Below are positions 11,892-22,792 of a stretch of 64,000 nt of DNA, in pieces (position 1 is the stretch's first letter; each line of letters starts with the position of its first letter). This DNA comes from Amoebophrya sp. A120 (Eukaryota > Sar > Dinophyceae > Syndiniales > Amoebophryaceae). Location of the stretch: contig CAJINV010000006.1 of assembly GCA_905178155.1 (NCBI GenBank), positions 1,241,876-1,305,875 of the forward strand, in the 5' to 3' direction. Below the pieces are notes generated by a model, which had not been told where the DNA came from, did no database searches, and was given only the letters and a program-made list of their open reading frames with translations. The translations under genes were made by a program, and so were the position numbers.

Positions 11892-12856
11892 ATTTTTTCC
11901 AGCGCCTTCGCGCCGGGCGACCTTATTGGGCCACATCTTGAGGCGTTAGCCGATCGGCCACAATTGGCCCCGTTTTCTATGATTAGCGTCGGCCTGCGAA
12001 TTTGACATAGGCGCGAAGACATCGGGCTCCACCTCCTTTCTGGGTGGAGCGTCGCTAGACATTGTAGCGCAGCATTTCTTCAGAAATGCGCCACAGGGCG
12101 GGCTTTGCAGGCAATAAAATGGCCCGCCCACAGGTTTTCTGATTTACTTTTTGCCACCCCCAAAAAAGCTCGGAAAAATTACCCACTTTCATACCCATCG
12201 CAAAAAATGCGTCAAACACGGGCGGAAATTGAAGAGTTTGTCGGTCGCCGAAAATTTTTTTGGATTTTTTTTGGAATTCCTTTGAAATTTTTTTTTCGAA
12301 AAATCGATTTTTCACATTTTGCAAAATTCCCGCTTTAGCATGAGTCGAACACGTGATAGCGTGCGGATTGGGGACAGTCGTTGTCGAAAACGCACGGAGC
12401 GCGCGACTTTCAAGGATTTCGCATGTGGTTGCTTGTGTTTTCTTCCAGGCCTGAAGCACGAGAAGCCCGCTAGTCACATTCAAGCCATACTGTTGCTCGT
12501 GTGTGAGGCTTGCGCGCAATTTCTTTTCGGCCCGCCCCCAAACTTTTGTCCTGCGTTGAAAATATTTCGGTTTTCTTTCAAGCCCAATCATAATCGGGGT
12601 CCCGGAACTTCAAAAACGTGAAGCAATGCCTGGAGTCAGCGTCGCCATCTCACTTGTGTTGCTGCTCGTCAGCGTTAACCAGGAATTTTACGAAAATTTG
12701 TTTTCCGAGCTCTGATTTCTGGGTTTTTCCGATATGATGTTTTCAAGGTTTCCACAAACGCGATTTACGTTGTTTTCGAGTATTTTTCCACAGCATGAGT
12801 GGTAAGATAAAGATTAACATTAACTTACAGCTTGGACGGCCGTTAGAAATAAGGAA
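11892..12856 (+). other. Non-coding stretch
   Basis: Homopolymer-rich sequence (long A and T runs at 12230-12330). Open frames on both strands lack the G/C-rich third positions of the nearby exons. I see nothing functional. Confidence 0.4.
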
Positions 12857-13527
12857 GGTTATTTTGCGGAGATTTTGCGCGGTTGCTAGAATTTCGCCAG
12901 CGCTGCGGGGAAAAAGTACGAGACTCCTTCCGGGCTCAGAATTTTCATGGCAGTGTGGTTCCTTCCTGTGGCCCCTTCTTGTGGCGCCTGCTTAATTGCG
13001 TCTGCCTCCGCTAGCAATGTGGGAGGGTCCGTCTTGTGGCCGAAGGCAGAGACTTTGCCACTAGACCTAAAAAGAAAACGCGAAGAAGTGGCTTTTGACT
13101 TTGTGGACTATTCAGGAAAATCTGTCCGGTTATTTTATGAAAAGCGGCTTTTTTGTGAGCTGGTTATTTTACAGAAATGTGGACTGTGCCGCCGTGATTA
13201 GATTTTTGCTCGGGCGTTTGTTCGTAAAATAACCAGCCGCAGTCTTGTAAAATAACCCGTAAAATAACCAAACGCGCAGTCAGCTCCATTCCCGCCCTTC
13301 TCAAACAGCGCAATCGCGATGGTATCGCGCGACAGAAAAACCGACAATATGGCGCGTTTTCAACTCTAGCCCGATGGTGTGCTGGGTTTCCTGCATAGTT
13401 TGCGCGTGCAGGCTCTAAAAGATTAGCGACGCAGGTAGCTTGGCTCGGTCATTAGTCAAGGCATGAGCAGGATGTCTGGAAAAATAGGCGCTGATGGTTG
13501 ATGGCGTAAAATCTCCGCAAAATAACC
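12857..13527 (+). mobile_element. Non-autonomous TIR element with GGTTATTTT iterons
   Basis: Terminal inverted repeats of 24 bp (12857-12880 against 13504-13527, one mismatch) starting GGTTATTTTGCGGAGATTT. The 9-mer GGTTATTTT appears at 12857, 13128 and 13162, and its complement at 13226, 13249, 13261 and 13519, all facing inward from their own half. The only inner open frame (12947-13201, 84 codons) has no transposase motif. It differs from the introners: no TAT/ATA ends, no TTTGTAATGC motif. No clear target duplication. Confidence 0.6.
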
Positions 13528-15607
13528 AGTGCGAATTCTAATGGGTGTCCAAGCTCTAAACATTAACATGAGCACGAGCATCGTTTATTTTCTTCCACTT
13601 CCACAGCATTAGCATCACATACACATTGTGAATTTCAACTTTCATCAAGAATTTTGTATCGTTATCTCGTCGGCATTCTTCTTGCACTCGGAGGTATTTT
13701 GTAGTCTGCACACATAAAGAATCTCGTCACGGACCAGCAGCAGTGGCTTGAAGAGTCGGGACTGCAGCTGCATTGTACTTCGTCTGTATGTCATTCTGAT
13801 TAATTTCCACTTTGAAAACTTCAACATCTAGTGTTATCTAAGAATCTTATTTCCTTTCACAGCGGTCTCTGACCATCTTCTTTGTTCCAGCTTCTTCCAG
13901 GTACATTTACATTTGTTTTACCTCATTTTCTGTTTTTGCATATGGTTTACTTCTCTCCCATCTGGGAGAGCGTTTAGCATTGTATTATCAAAAATCTTGT
14001 GATAAAAATCTTGCTTCGGCCACTTCCGCAATCCCTCTCGATGTACGATATAGTGTTGGTATTTATTGATGAAAGTCCAAGATTCTTGTATTCCGTCTAT
14101 TTGAAATTGAAAGACTGTTGCAGCTAACGAACCCTGCCTAGGTCGTGTTTTTCTGGTACATTACTTGAGTCAGAAAATTTCTCATCCTGTCTTGTATTTA
14201 TTGGCACTCCTTTTTCTTCGTTGTAACCAAGCTGACATGAAAATTTTATCTTTATGTCGGAAGCAGGGCCCAGCATCATGAAAATATCAAAAACCAGACA
14301 AGGAGTGTTTTATGCAGAGTCCCTCTTATTTTATTCTGTTTCGCTACAGGAGCCGGGTTTGGGTTCATGATTCGCGCGTTGCGACGCTTTCTGTTCCTTT
14401 CACTCGACCTGAAACCACCATTGGTTGTATTATCGTTTTTTATTTCAGAAGATGTCGAGGTCGGCTCTTCATCATGACGTCAGTTTCAGTATACCTGAAG
14501 ATCGGTTTTTGAAGCAGAGTTTGCAGTATATCACATGTCCTCGTCGGTTCCGGTAGACTCCCTTCTCATTCTTATTCTTCTCGTAGTTTTATTTGAGGAT
14601 AGCACTCTCTAAGTATATGTTTTCGGTTATTTTGTCTCTTGTTGACGTATGAAGAAGATGAAGATTAGATTCCAGCAAGACGTTGTCGTGGCTACTAAAG
14701 TTTGCTTGTTGCTGATCATAGTTTAGCTCGAGTAACAAGTTCTGTTCTAGTTCTTCTAGCGTCAAGACTCTAGTTCGGTGTTTTTGAGCGATGGACCTGT
14801 TGCGTTCTCCCAGGTGCAACTGCTCGGTGAGTCGTGTCGTATGACGCTCGGTCTGCTCGTGGTCGTGGCAGACTTCATTCATATGCTGCGTCCCTTTCGT
14901 GGTCGTGGTGAGGAAAGCACTTGCATGGTTCTGATTTTGATTTATTCACGTACCCGATGTAGGTTTCATGTTTTTCTCAAAAGAAGCAGAAACCTGTTCT
15001 TCTTCTTCCAGTGTGAGTTTTTTCCCCGTCAACTTTTATTTCGAAACACGATCGACACTATTTACGTGTATAAACCTGCAATGAGCTTAGTTTTTTTTTC
15101 ATTTTTTTTCCCCATCATTTTCATTACAACAACAACAGCTGCTACTTCTACTAGAGCATCATCTACTAAAAACTTTACAATCCCAAATATGTTCAAATTT
15201 CCTCCTCCTGTCCGACGCCTTGCAACAATTTAGATTTTCGTATGATCATCTTCCCAGCTTTCTACATCGAGAATAATCGCCTCTAGCGGACTTTGTTGTA
15301 TCCACCCAGAACTACCGAAAAAATTTTGTTTCAAAGGCAAGCGAAGAGATCAAAGTCGCTTCCCGCAAAGGACGGCCTCGGTGAAGTGCGGTTCTCTCAT
15401 CTGCGCGAGGTCGAAAAGTTATCGCGGGTAGAGAAAATGAACAAGCAGGAGCTACAGCTTCACGAGCACCATTCCTACGACGATATTGGGCTGCTCGTGC
15501 AGCCTCAGCGCATGATGACGCCGTTGTTCTGGCGCCCTCTTCGCAAAATGACTTCTACAACCGATGTGGTAGTTGAAACCCCGCGCGTCGGGGCGGCGAC
15601 GAAGAAA
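13528..15607 (+). other. AT-rich intergenic region
   Basis: About 2 kb of AT-rich, TTC/TTCTTC-rich sequence without coding signal on either strand until about 15437. It probably holds the promoter and 5' UTR of the gene starting at 15608. No tRNA or known promoter box seen. Confidence 0.5.
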
Positions 15608-18600
15608 ATGAAAATAAATGTGGGGACGGCCACGGTAAGTAACACGACTCACTATGTTATTTTGCTCCAACAGCATCATGTGTAGTACTGATAATTCGTA
15701 CTGGAAGATGTAATCCGCTCGCACTTCTTGTAGCACTCATTAAAAACATCTGCGAACAACGTCAAAAAATGGTAGAACTCTCTCCGTAGCTTTTTCACTC
15801 CTCAACTTACTACCAGGTGCTTGCCACGGCCCTGCTGCTCGGTTTTTTTTCGCAGCAAGCTGATTTTCCCTTTTGCGTACGAGCCACTTCTGGTTCTGGT
15901 GGCCCATCTTTGTTGGCCGAAGACGGAGCGGCAGGCGGACCAGCGCGCGCCGCTGGTGCACACCGCTCGATTGCCCCAGACGTCGAAGAAGGCCGCATAT
16001 GAGAGTGCACATCACCCCGGGCGAACCTGGCTCACCCCTGCTCGCTCATTCCTTTGTAATGCGAAATATCAACGTTCCCACATGTTGCGTTTCGAAAAAT
16101 GGTTGTGAATTCTCACGAGCGCAAACAGTACTAGATAGAAGCTAATACGTGCCACAGGTTTGTAAAGGTTCACAAGCTGCAGTACTGCATGGTTTTGTAG
16201 TGATGTTGCTGTAGTACTGGAACTAGGTATGCGTCAAGTTGTGAGGGGGAGTAAAGGGACTTATCGAAGCATCTGCACTTTCATACGCAGCCGCGGGGCC
16301 TCCATTGCACAGTTCGGGCCAGGACGACGAGGATGGTGACTTTTCGTCTGAAGATCATGACTCCGAGGTGGCCGCCTTCGTTGCTTGGCACTTCCGGAGC
16401 GTTTCCGGGATGTTAAAAAACGGAAATGCAGCCGCAGGGCGTCGGGGAAACAAGAAGAGGAAGAAGAGGTCCAAGCAGGAGGTACTCGCTGGGGAAGGAG
16501 CGCTTTCGGCAGAACAGAATAGCGGACGAAAAGTGGTGTCCACGAAAAACGACTGGGGAGCATTTTTGCAGGCTGCGGCCGTGTACCATGCGAGCAAACA
16601 GCCTGAATCTGCTAGCCAAGAAGACGGTAAACAACCTCAGCCTGCTAGTCAAGATGAAGCTGATGGAGGCAGCACCACCAGCCAGGACAACAACAGTGAC
16701 GCTCTGCTTGGCGGCTCCAAAAAGTACGAAGATGATGCAACCGCTCCTGCTGCGGCCGCCGCGCAACACGGTGGTGTAAGTGAAGGCGAAGAAGGTTCTG
16801 GACCCGTTCAGGACGAGATAGATTCCGGTTCATCTACTTCGGGGGAAGAACAATTTCTACAGCGCCAAGAGTTCCGGAGCCATCGGTTGGGGACCCCCGG
16901 CGGTTCTCCCGGACATCAGCATACAACCACACCGACCTTGGACCACACGAGGCCCAGCGGGGTCGCAACTACGCCCCATACTGCAACGAGTAAGGCGCCG
17001 CGGGTGCATCTTCATGGAGATATCTCTGGCAAAACTTCAACTGAAGAACCTTGGCGACGAGGCACGAATCAAGCAGATTTTCAACCGGTTCGAGGATCAT
17101 CAGATGGGCGGCCTTCTTACACTAACCGACCTCACCCGTATAACCCGCCGGATAGCCGGCTGAGAGGCCATGCTGCGACCAGCGCTGGTGCTGCGCAGGG
17201 GGCCGGTGTCCGACCGCACACGCAAATCGGGGGCCATGTTGATCAGCCGCACCGACCGGGTGGTGCTGGTGCTGTTCCTCCAGGAGCAAGGCCCCAAGCG
17301 GGACGGCCACTGGTCGGGCCGCAAGGCCAACATCAACACCTGCCGCCCACCTCGTTTCCGTCGCACACGACCTCACCGCCGCAAGGAGCGCATCTTCTAC
17401 CAGCCCCAACAGCAAGTTCCTCCACAGGCCCGGCTGGTGCCCCTGGAAGTCGCTCACCAGTTCAACAAAAACCCGCGGGTGCTGGTAGCAGCTCCGGACT
17501 ACTAGAACCCGCTGGTGGTAAACAGCTTCATCCTGCTCCTCCACCTCAGCAACAGCCTGCTGCTCCACCTCAGCCTCCTGCTCAACCTCGGCCGCCCGCG
17601 CAAATAAAACCTGCTCCGCCTCCTCCTGCCCAACATCTTCCGGGTGCAAATCCTGCTTCTGTTCCTTCTCCTCCGCCGACTTCTCCTCCGCCAGGTCCTC
17701 CTCGTCAGCACGGCCCCCCCTTCATACCACCGACGCCGCATTACGAGGTGATTGGTGTTGTGGAGTTGTCTTTCGTTTCTCGGGGAACTCCGACCGGGAC
17801 GTGGGAGGATGCTGCCATCTTCAGCGAGGAACAGCTGAAGAAGAATGGAGCTCATCTTCAGACTCGCAAAGCAATTGTGGCCCTGAAGCTACCAGGTATT
17901 TTCGACCCACCTATTCCGAGTGGCAAGGTGAAGGTATGGCGTTCTCAGCTGTTACACTCTCAACTGTTACATGATTGAGCTTGTCATGCAAAATTGGCAC
18001 CAAGACCAACATCTACATGATCGAGCTGCCTCGTGCGGCAAGTTGTTCTCAACGCGCTAGACAGCATGATAGAGAAGCTGCCCCAAACCTGCAATGCAAA
18101 AGGCTCAGTCTTCTATCTTTCACTTTTGCCGTTCTTGCATTACAAATCCATTTTAGTAATACAGCTCTGCAGCGAGTGTGACGCTTGAGAACTCCATAGC
18201 AGGGAATGGATTACGTGGTCCTGCAGAGCGACAACAGGGCTGTGTTTTTTCTGGACCAATCAGCTCCGGCGGTCGACTTGCAACAAGGATTGCAAAAGCA
18301 ACTGGGAGCGAAAGCTGATGGCCTTCACGTCGCCCATATGCATGTGAAGCAGGCGGCCTACACGTGGTTTTCCAGTCGCGACGCCAATAAATTTCAGGGA
18401 TTCCCTGTCCTGGATACGCAGAATACCAAAGATGAACTTCCTGCAGCTGCGCCCGAGAGTCAAGAAACCTGCATGCGGAAATGCACGCTGGACGTGCAAG
18501 AGGAGAAGCAAGGATGTGGTTTTCTCAAACGTTACATTCTCAACTGCTACATGATGAATTTGTGAAGCAAGAATGGCAAAAGTGAAAGGAAGAAGAAGAT

Positions 18601-20531
18601 TGCGCCTTTTGCATTACAGATTTGGGACGGACTCTAGTGCTATTTAGCGCGTCGAGAAGTTCTTGTCATGCGAAGAAGGCGCTATCGTGGGAAGAGTGAT
18701 AGTGTTTTTGCATGACAAAAAATCATGGAACTATATGAGAATGTAACGTTTGCGAGCCCCATAAAGGCGCTGGTGCTGGCCCGCCGACACACCACCACTG
18801 CATCGGCTGGGCTTGGTTCGAAGTAACAAGCGGGGGCGCACCTTCCCAGGGCAGATGCCTCATCGTGAGGGAGGGGGAGAACGCGCACGCAGCGCCGCCC
18901 TTCAAGACGTCTGTGGACAACGTTATCAAGGAAGAGATGGAAAAGAAGGGAGGCGACTTGAAAACCTACTGCAAACAGGACCAGGGGACGATGAAAGAGA
19001 CGGACGCCACAACCGATGCGAGCGCGAACGAGGACCACCCAGGCGCTGACCACCTGCAGAAGCAACATTCCACGTGCGGGCGCCATCACTTTGGGGGGAG
19101 CCACTGCTTCTGCGCTCCTGCGGTGGGAAGCCAGCACCAGCGCCCGCAAGAAAAAACAGGACACTACCTGATGAAAGTGTTTTTTGGTGCGCACGACAGC
19201 AAAATTTGCGGCTGGGACGCACAAATTGGCAGCCAGTGTCGGACGGAGGATAACGAACCTGGAACGTGCGTCTTCGATTGCCACAGCAGGACGGCGTTTC
19301 TTGGTCGTTTTTCTCATGATCTGTGCCAATGTGTCGCTCGCCCCCAGGACGCGCAGGCGGCGGGCACGGTGATCGATGAAGACCCGTACAACCAAAAATG
19401 TCACGGGGCAAACGACGGCACCGTTTTTCGTTCTACGCAGAGCGCTCCGAGGACTAGCGGCACACCTTGTGGGTTCGGAACTATGCCTTGCAATAGTACT
19501 ATGATCGCACTAACAAGCGCATGAGAATAGATATCCCACTCCTCAGCATCAGAAATGGAGTTTGTGATGCATGATTGTAATCCTAATTGGCTTCTAACGA
19601 GTGCGATGCTTTTGCAAGGCATAGGCGGTCACAAAGCAGGTCAGTGCGAGGTAAAACCGCCGAAAAACTTATGCCCAGAAAAAGCTGTCTCGGTCTCAAA
19701 TCTTTGCAGCAGTTGTGACTCGGCAATACAAATTTGCTCAGCCTGACTACGGGCAAAACCTGTGATGCGTCAGGCACAAGAGATAATTTTGATTCTTGCA
19801 TATCGAGCATGACAGAACAGAAAAATAATCTCAAGGAGTGTGCTCTGTGTTCCGCATTACAAGTTGAGACTGATTCGGTTTTTTCTCGCGATAAGACTGG
19901 CGCGACCAGTTGTGTGTGAACCTGGTGGACGCAGCGACCCTCGTTGTCAACCCGCTGGCTTATGGAGTTCTCAAACGAAGCACTGCTTGCTGTTACATGA
20001 AGATTTGTCATGCAAAATTACCAGCATCAGGATGTTGGGATCAGCATCGCTCCACACGATCAAGTAGCCAGTAAGCATGCCAAATTCATCTCGAAGGGCC
20101 ACCAAACATGATGGAAATCTGTGGCTGTGCCGAATTTGTAATGCGAGACCTGAGCAGAGAGAAAGCCGCCCTAGCCCCCTTTTCACTTTTGCTAATCTTG
20201 TTGCATCGCAAATTCGTGCTGCGGCAGCTGATAGTGTAACGCTTGAGAACTGCGTCATACGCGGATGACGAAAGGTATGCAATTGGTCTGGAATGCACTA
20301 TCGCAAAAACAGCCCGCTATCGACGAGATAAACAAGGAAACCGCCACGGAACTCATGGCCTTCATGCATGGCGACGGGTCACTGTTGCAGATCAACCCGT
20401 ATGCATTGCAAGAGTATCGTACTGCTCGTACCAATTGCAATTTGTGCATTACAAATCTAGGCGTTAGGTCTACTTTATGTAGTACTTTCACCATGCGCTT
20501 TTCCTTTTCCTTTTGCTTTTCATTGATATAG
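15608..20531 (+). CDS. Secreted or signal-anchored Pro-rich protein with PAN-like and Cys-rich modules
   Basis: Start at ATG 15608 (an in-frame ATG at 15437 is possible). Exon 1 ends 15634 at a perfect GTAAGT donor; the acceptor is at 15816, and the joint gives MKINVGTAT then VLATALLLGFFS, a good signal peptide or anchor. Then exons 15817-15997, 16291-17934 (long, Pro/Gln/Gly-rich, about 550 codons, ending in a folded-looking segment ELSFVSRGTPTGTWEDAA), 18204-18514, 18769-19481, 19629 to about 19642, about 19899-19960 and 20265 onwards. The PAN-like unit is split by an introner (CMRKC in one exon, CIGWAWF..GRCLIV in the next). Next come CGRHHFGGSHCFC and QCR..GTCVFDCHS..LCQCV. The order of modules matches the gene at 269-4933. 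The end is uncertain: the last frame reads into a B introner and stops at 20531. Confidence 0.7.
15998..16285 (+). mobile_element. Introner, family D
   Basis: 288 bp; ends TATGAGAGTGCACATCACC and CATCTGCACTTTCATA. Flanks CCGCA and CGCAG are offset, but removing 15998-16290 keeps the frame into the long Pro-rich exon. Confidence 0.75.
17935..18198 (+). mobile_element. Introner, family C
   Basis: 264 bp. Flanks GAAGG (17930-17934) and GCAGG (18199-18203). Junction reads SGKVKGMDYVVLQSDN in frame. Confidence 0.85.
18515..18763 (+). mobile_element. Introner, family C
   Basis: 249 bp, first bases changed to TGTGGTTTT. Flanks AAGGA and AAGGC. It splits the PAN-like module between its first and second cysteine groups (VQEEKQG to AGAGPPTHHHCIGW). 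Confidence 0.82.
19482..19623 (+). mobile_element. Introner, family B
   Basis: 142 bp; ends TATGCCTTGCAATAG and CTTTTGCAAGGCATA. Flanks GGAAC and GGCGG. Junction PCGFGTHKAGQ in frame. Confidence 0.78.
19643..19893 (+). mobile_element. Introner, family E (diverged)
   Basis: About 251 bp. Left GCGAGGTAAAACCG and right CGGTTTTTTCTCGCGATA are inverted. The interior has GCATTACAAG and GCATGACAG. Left border approximate; the frame is kept if the exon resumes at 19899. Confidence 0.5.
19961..20259 (+). mobile_element. Introner, family C
   Basis: 299 bp; ends TATGGAGTTCTCAAACG and GCTTGAGAACTGCGTCATA. Flanks TGGCT and CGCGG do not match, yet removal plus 5 bp gives LVVNPLA to MTKGMQL in frame. Confidence 0.78.
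20400..20530 (+). mobile_element. Partial introner, family B (left end only)
   Basis: Clear B left end TATGCATTGCAAGAGTATCG and an inner GCATTACAAAT, but no right TIR. The host frame reads through it to a stop at 20529-20531, so it may now encode the protein's tail. Confidence 0.4.
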
Positions 20532-22792
20532 TACTTCACTGAATAAAGCAGAGCATAGTGATAATCTGTGGTTCAAATTGATGAAAATAAAAGTAGGCAT
20601 CGCGAGATGAACAAGAGGAAAACAAGGAATGACGGAAGACTTGCGGATAAACATGAGGAAAAATCGACATGTTCTTGCCCGTCGTGTGGACGACAGCGCC
20701 TACACGAAGATCATTTAATCATGTTGCACATGAGACTAGAAGATTTGCTACGGCCATATTCATATATCCAGTTTGAGAATTTGAAAATGAAAATTTTCGC
20801 TGCTGAATACTAGGTCCACGTGGAGCAGCAGAAGAAGGAGAAAGAAGGCTGCGACGGTGGACCCAATATTCCGAGAAAAAAACCTCCCTCCCCATATCAA
20901 ACACAGATTACATTAACTAGCAATATGACACATAATGCTCCAATATGACATTTGACGATGACGACATGAAAAAACTCCCAAAACACGAATTATCATATTG
21001 TAATATTGTCATATTGTCATATTGCATATTGCTCGCGACAGCCTGGCGGCTGAAAATTGGTCCTACCCGACACGATGTCGGCCGGGTGTTGTGATTCTAG
21101 GGCCTCTTAGGTGGGTGGCCATGCCTGTGTGGCAAATTTGGGCCGATGAGTTGTACGCACCTCCTCCGCCTCTCTTACCCTTGCCCAGTCTGCTGAACCT
21201 AGAGGGGGCGAGGCGCTCGTGCGCCGCGACTGGCAACACTCTAATCCTTTGGTTCTGTAGGCAGCGCCTGAGCTGTAGCGCCTCCTAGTGCGCTGTGGCT
21301 TTTAGCAGCATCGCCATGCCCGGGTTTCCTGACTGAGCGTCATAGCTTATTGTACTCCGAAACCGCAACGCGCCATGCTAATGACCACACGAAAACACTA
21401 TGACGCAATGACTGCTGAATTTTGAGCAAATGGGCTACCGTACGGAAAATTCGCATGAGAGCGGGCGGCCCGTGGCGAAGTCATTCGGGGCGCGCGTGCT
21501 GTTCGGGGTCGGACGATTGTGCTCGCCCATTGGAGAAGACGAGCGCATGTTGTATGACCACTCTCCTCTACCTGCCCAGCAATAACTCCAAAGCGCCCTG
21601 CTTATCTTTTCGCGATAGTTGCATGCTTTCTTCTGTGTGTATTAATTAATTTACTTTGCATGCGGATTGTAACGGAAAAAATACGCCTTGCGTGTCACTT
21701 GTTCTGGTCTAGCTCTAGCACTTCTAAGCCCCTAGCCCACGACCGCAGTACTTAGTTTGTTAGAATTTAGTGGCAGCCAGCAAGGCAGTTTTGTCATGGC
21801 TGATGTAAATGATTCTTGTCTCGCATGAAGATGAACCTGAGCGCGAATCCATATAGAATTTCAACGCGGGGCGTTTTGGTTGAATTTGCAGGGCCGGGGA
21901 GGTTTTCCCAAGATAACGCGACTCGTCGTCTCGCTGGCGACCGAACAAAATGGGACAGGAGCGGGCCTTGCAGCGCAAGTAGCGGCGGGCGCTGCCAGGT
22001 ACTTATTCAATTCAATGGCCATAGATATACTGAAGCTTCATTCCCATCGCCTTCGCCATAGCTCTTTCTGCAGATGAACTTGATGAAAATAGTTTTGCTT
22101 TTTTGGTGTAGAACGCTTATTGGGGAGGGGGCTGTGCTCTATGGACCTGCGGATTTTTCATATTCCCTCCACATTTCTCCATCTGGAATGTGCCGCCGTG
22201 CCAGTTGGTTTTTTTATACGGGGGAGCTGAGCACGTAGATGCTGATGTGCTACTTTGCGTCTTTTCATCGTCCGACCTGGAGTTGCAGCACAAAGTCAAC
22301 TATTAAATTAATTTGGCTTCATGAAGATGGCGCGTTTTTATGCAATATAAATAAGCTAAGTCACAGTGCCTATTTTCCAGCTTCCCTCTGGGATTTTAGT
22401 TTTCAGTGTATATTTATAAATAAGCGCGTCTTGTTTATTTCGGCCCGCCAGTACTAGCACTGCGCAAAAGTAGAGTACGTGGCGGAACCCTTCGCGGACG
22501 AACCTGGGTCGTCTTCGTCCCCTTTTGTTCGCTGTGTGTCGTTTTTCACATTTTCTTGCTTTTGGTGTTTGGATCAAACCCCGGCGGTTCTTGTTTAGCT
22601 TAGTGAACCCGAGATCTTTGTCGAAGATAAAAAGGGGCTTCTTCCTTACAACTGGGCTATTCGCACAGACGTGGCGTCTCTGTTCGTTCTGCTCTGCGCT
22701 GGCCACACGTGGCCAGCGCCACCGCCGGCTTCTCCCGGCCCACGTATCTGTGGCTGGTGTCCCCTTGCGGCGCCGCCTACCAATAAAGCCTG
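20532..22792 (+). other. Intergenic region with repeat debris
   Basis: Holds a G-introner-like left end (20868-20900), the 17-mer ATTACATTAACTAGCAA (20907-20923), a TCATATTG array (20992-21031) and a GC-richer patch (21040-21300). A short frame at 20568-20813 (81 codons, with CSCPSCG) is possible but unsupported. No other gene seen. Confidence 0.45.
20907..21031 (+). repeat. TCATATTG array with 17-mer shared with 31942-32015
   Basis: ATTACATTAACTAGCAA at 20907-20923 is the exact reverse complement of 31999-32015. Both lie beside runs of TCATATTG and beside pieces of a G introner. Confidence 0.6.

Noticed and set aside
11432-11941. 169-codon plus-strand frame taken as one protein
   Set aside because: Its start is inside the E introner, and it crosses a GT-AG intron; only 11534-11674 is treated as exon.
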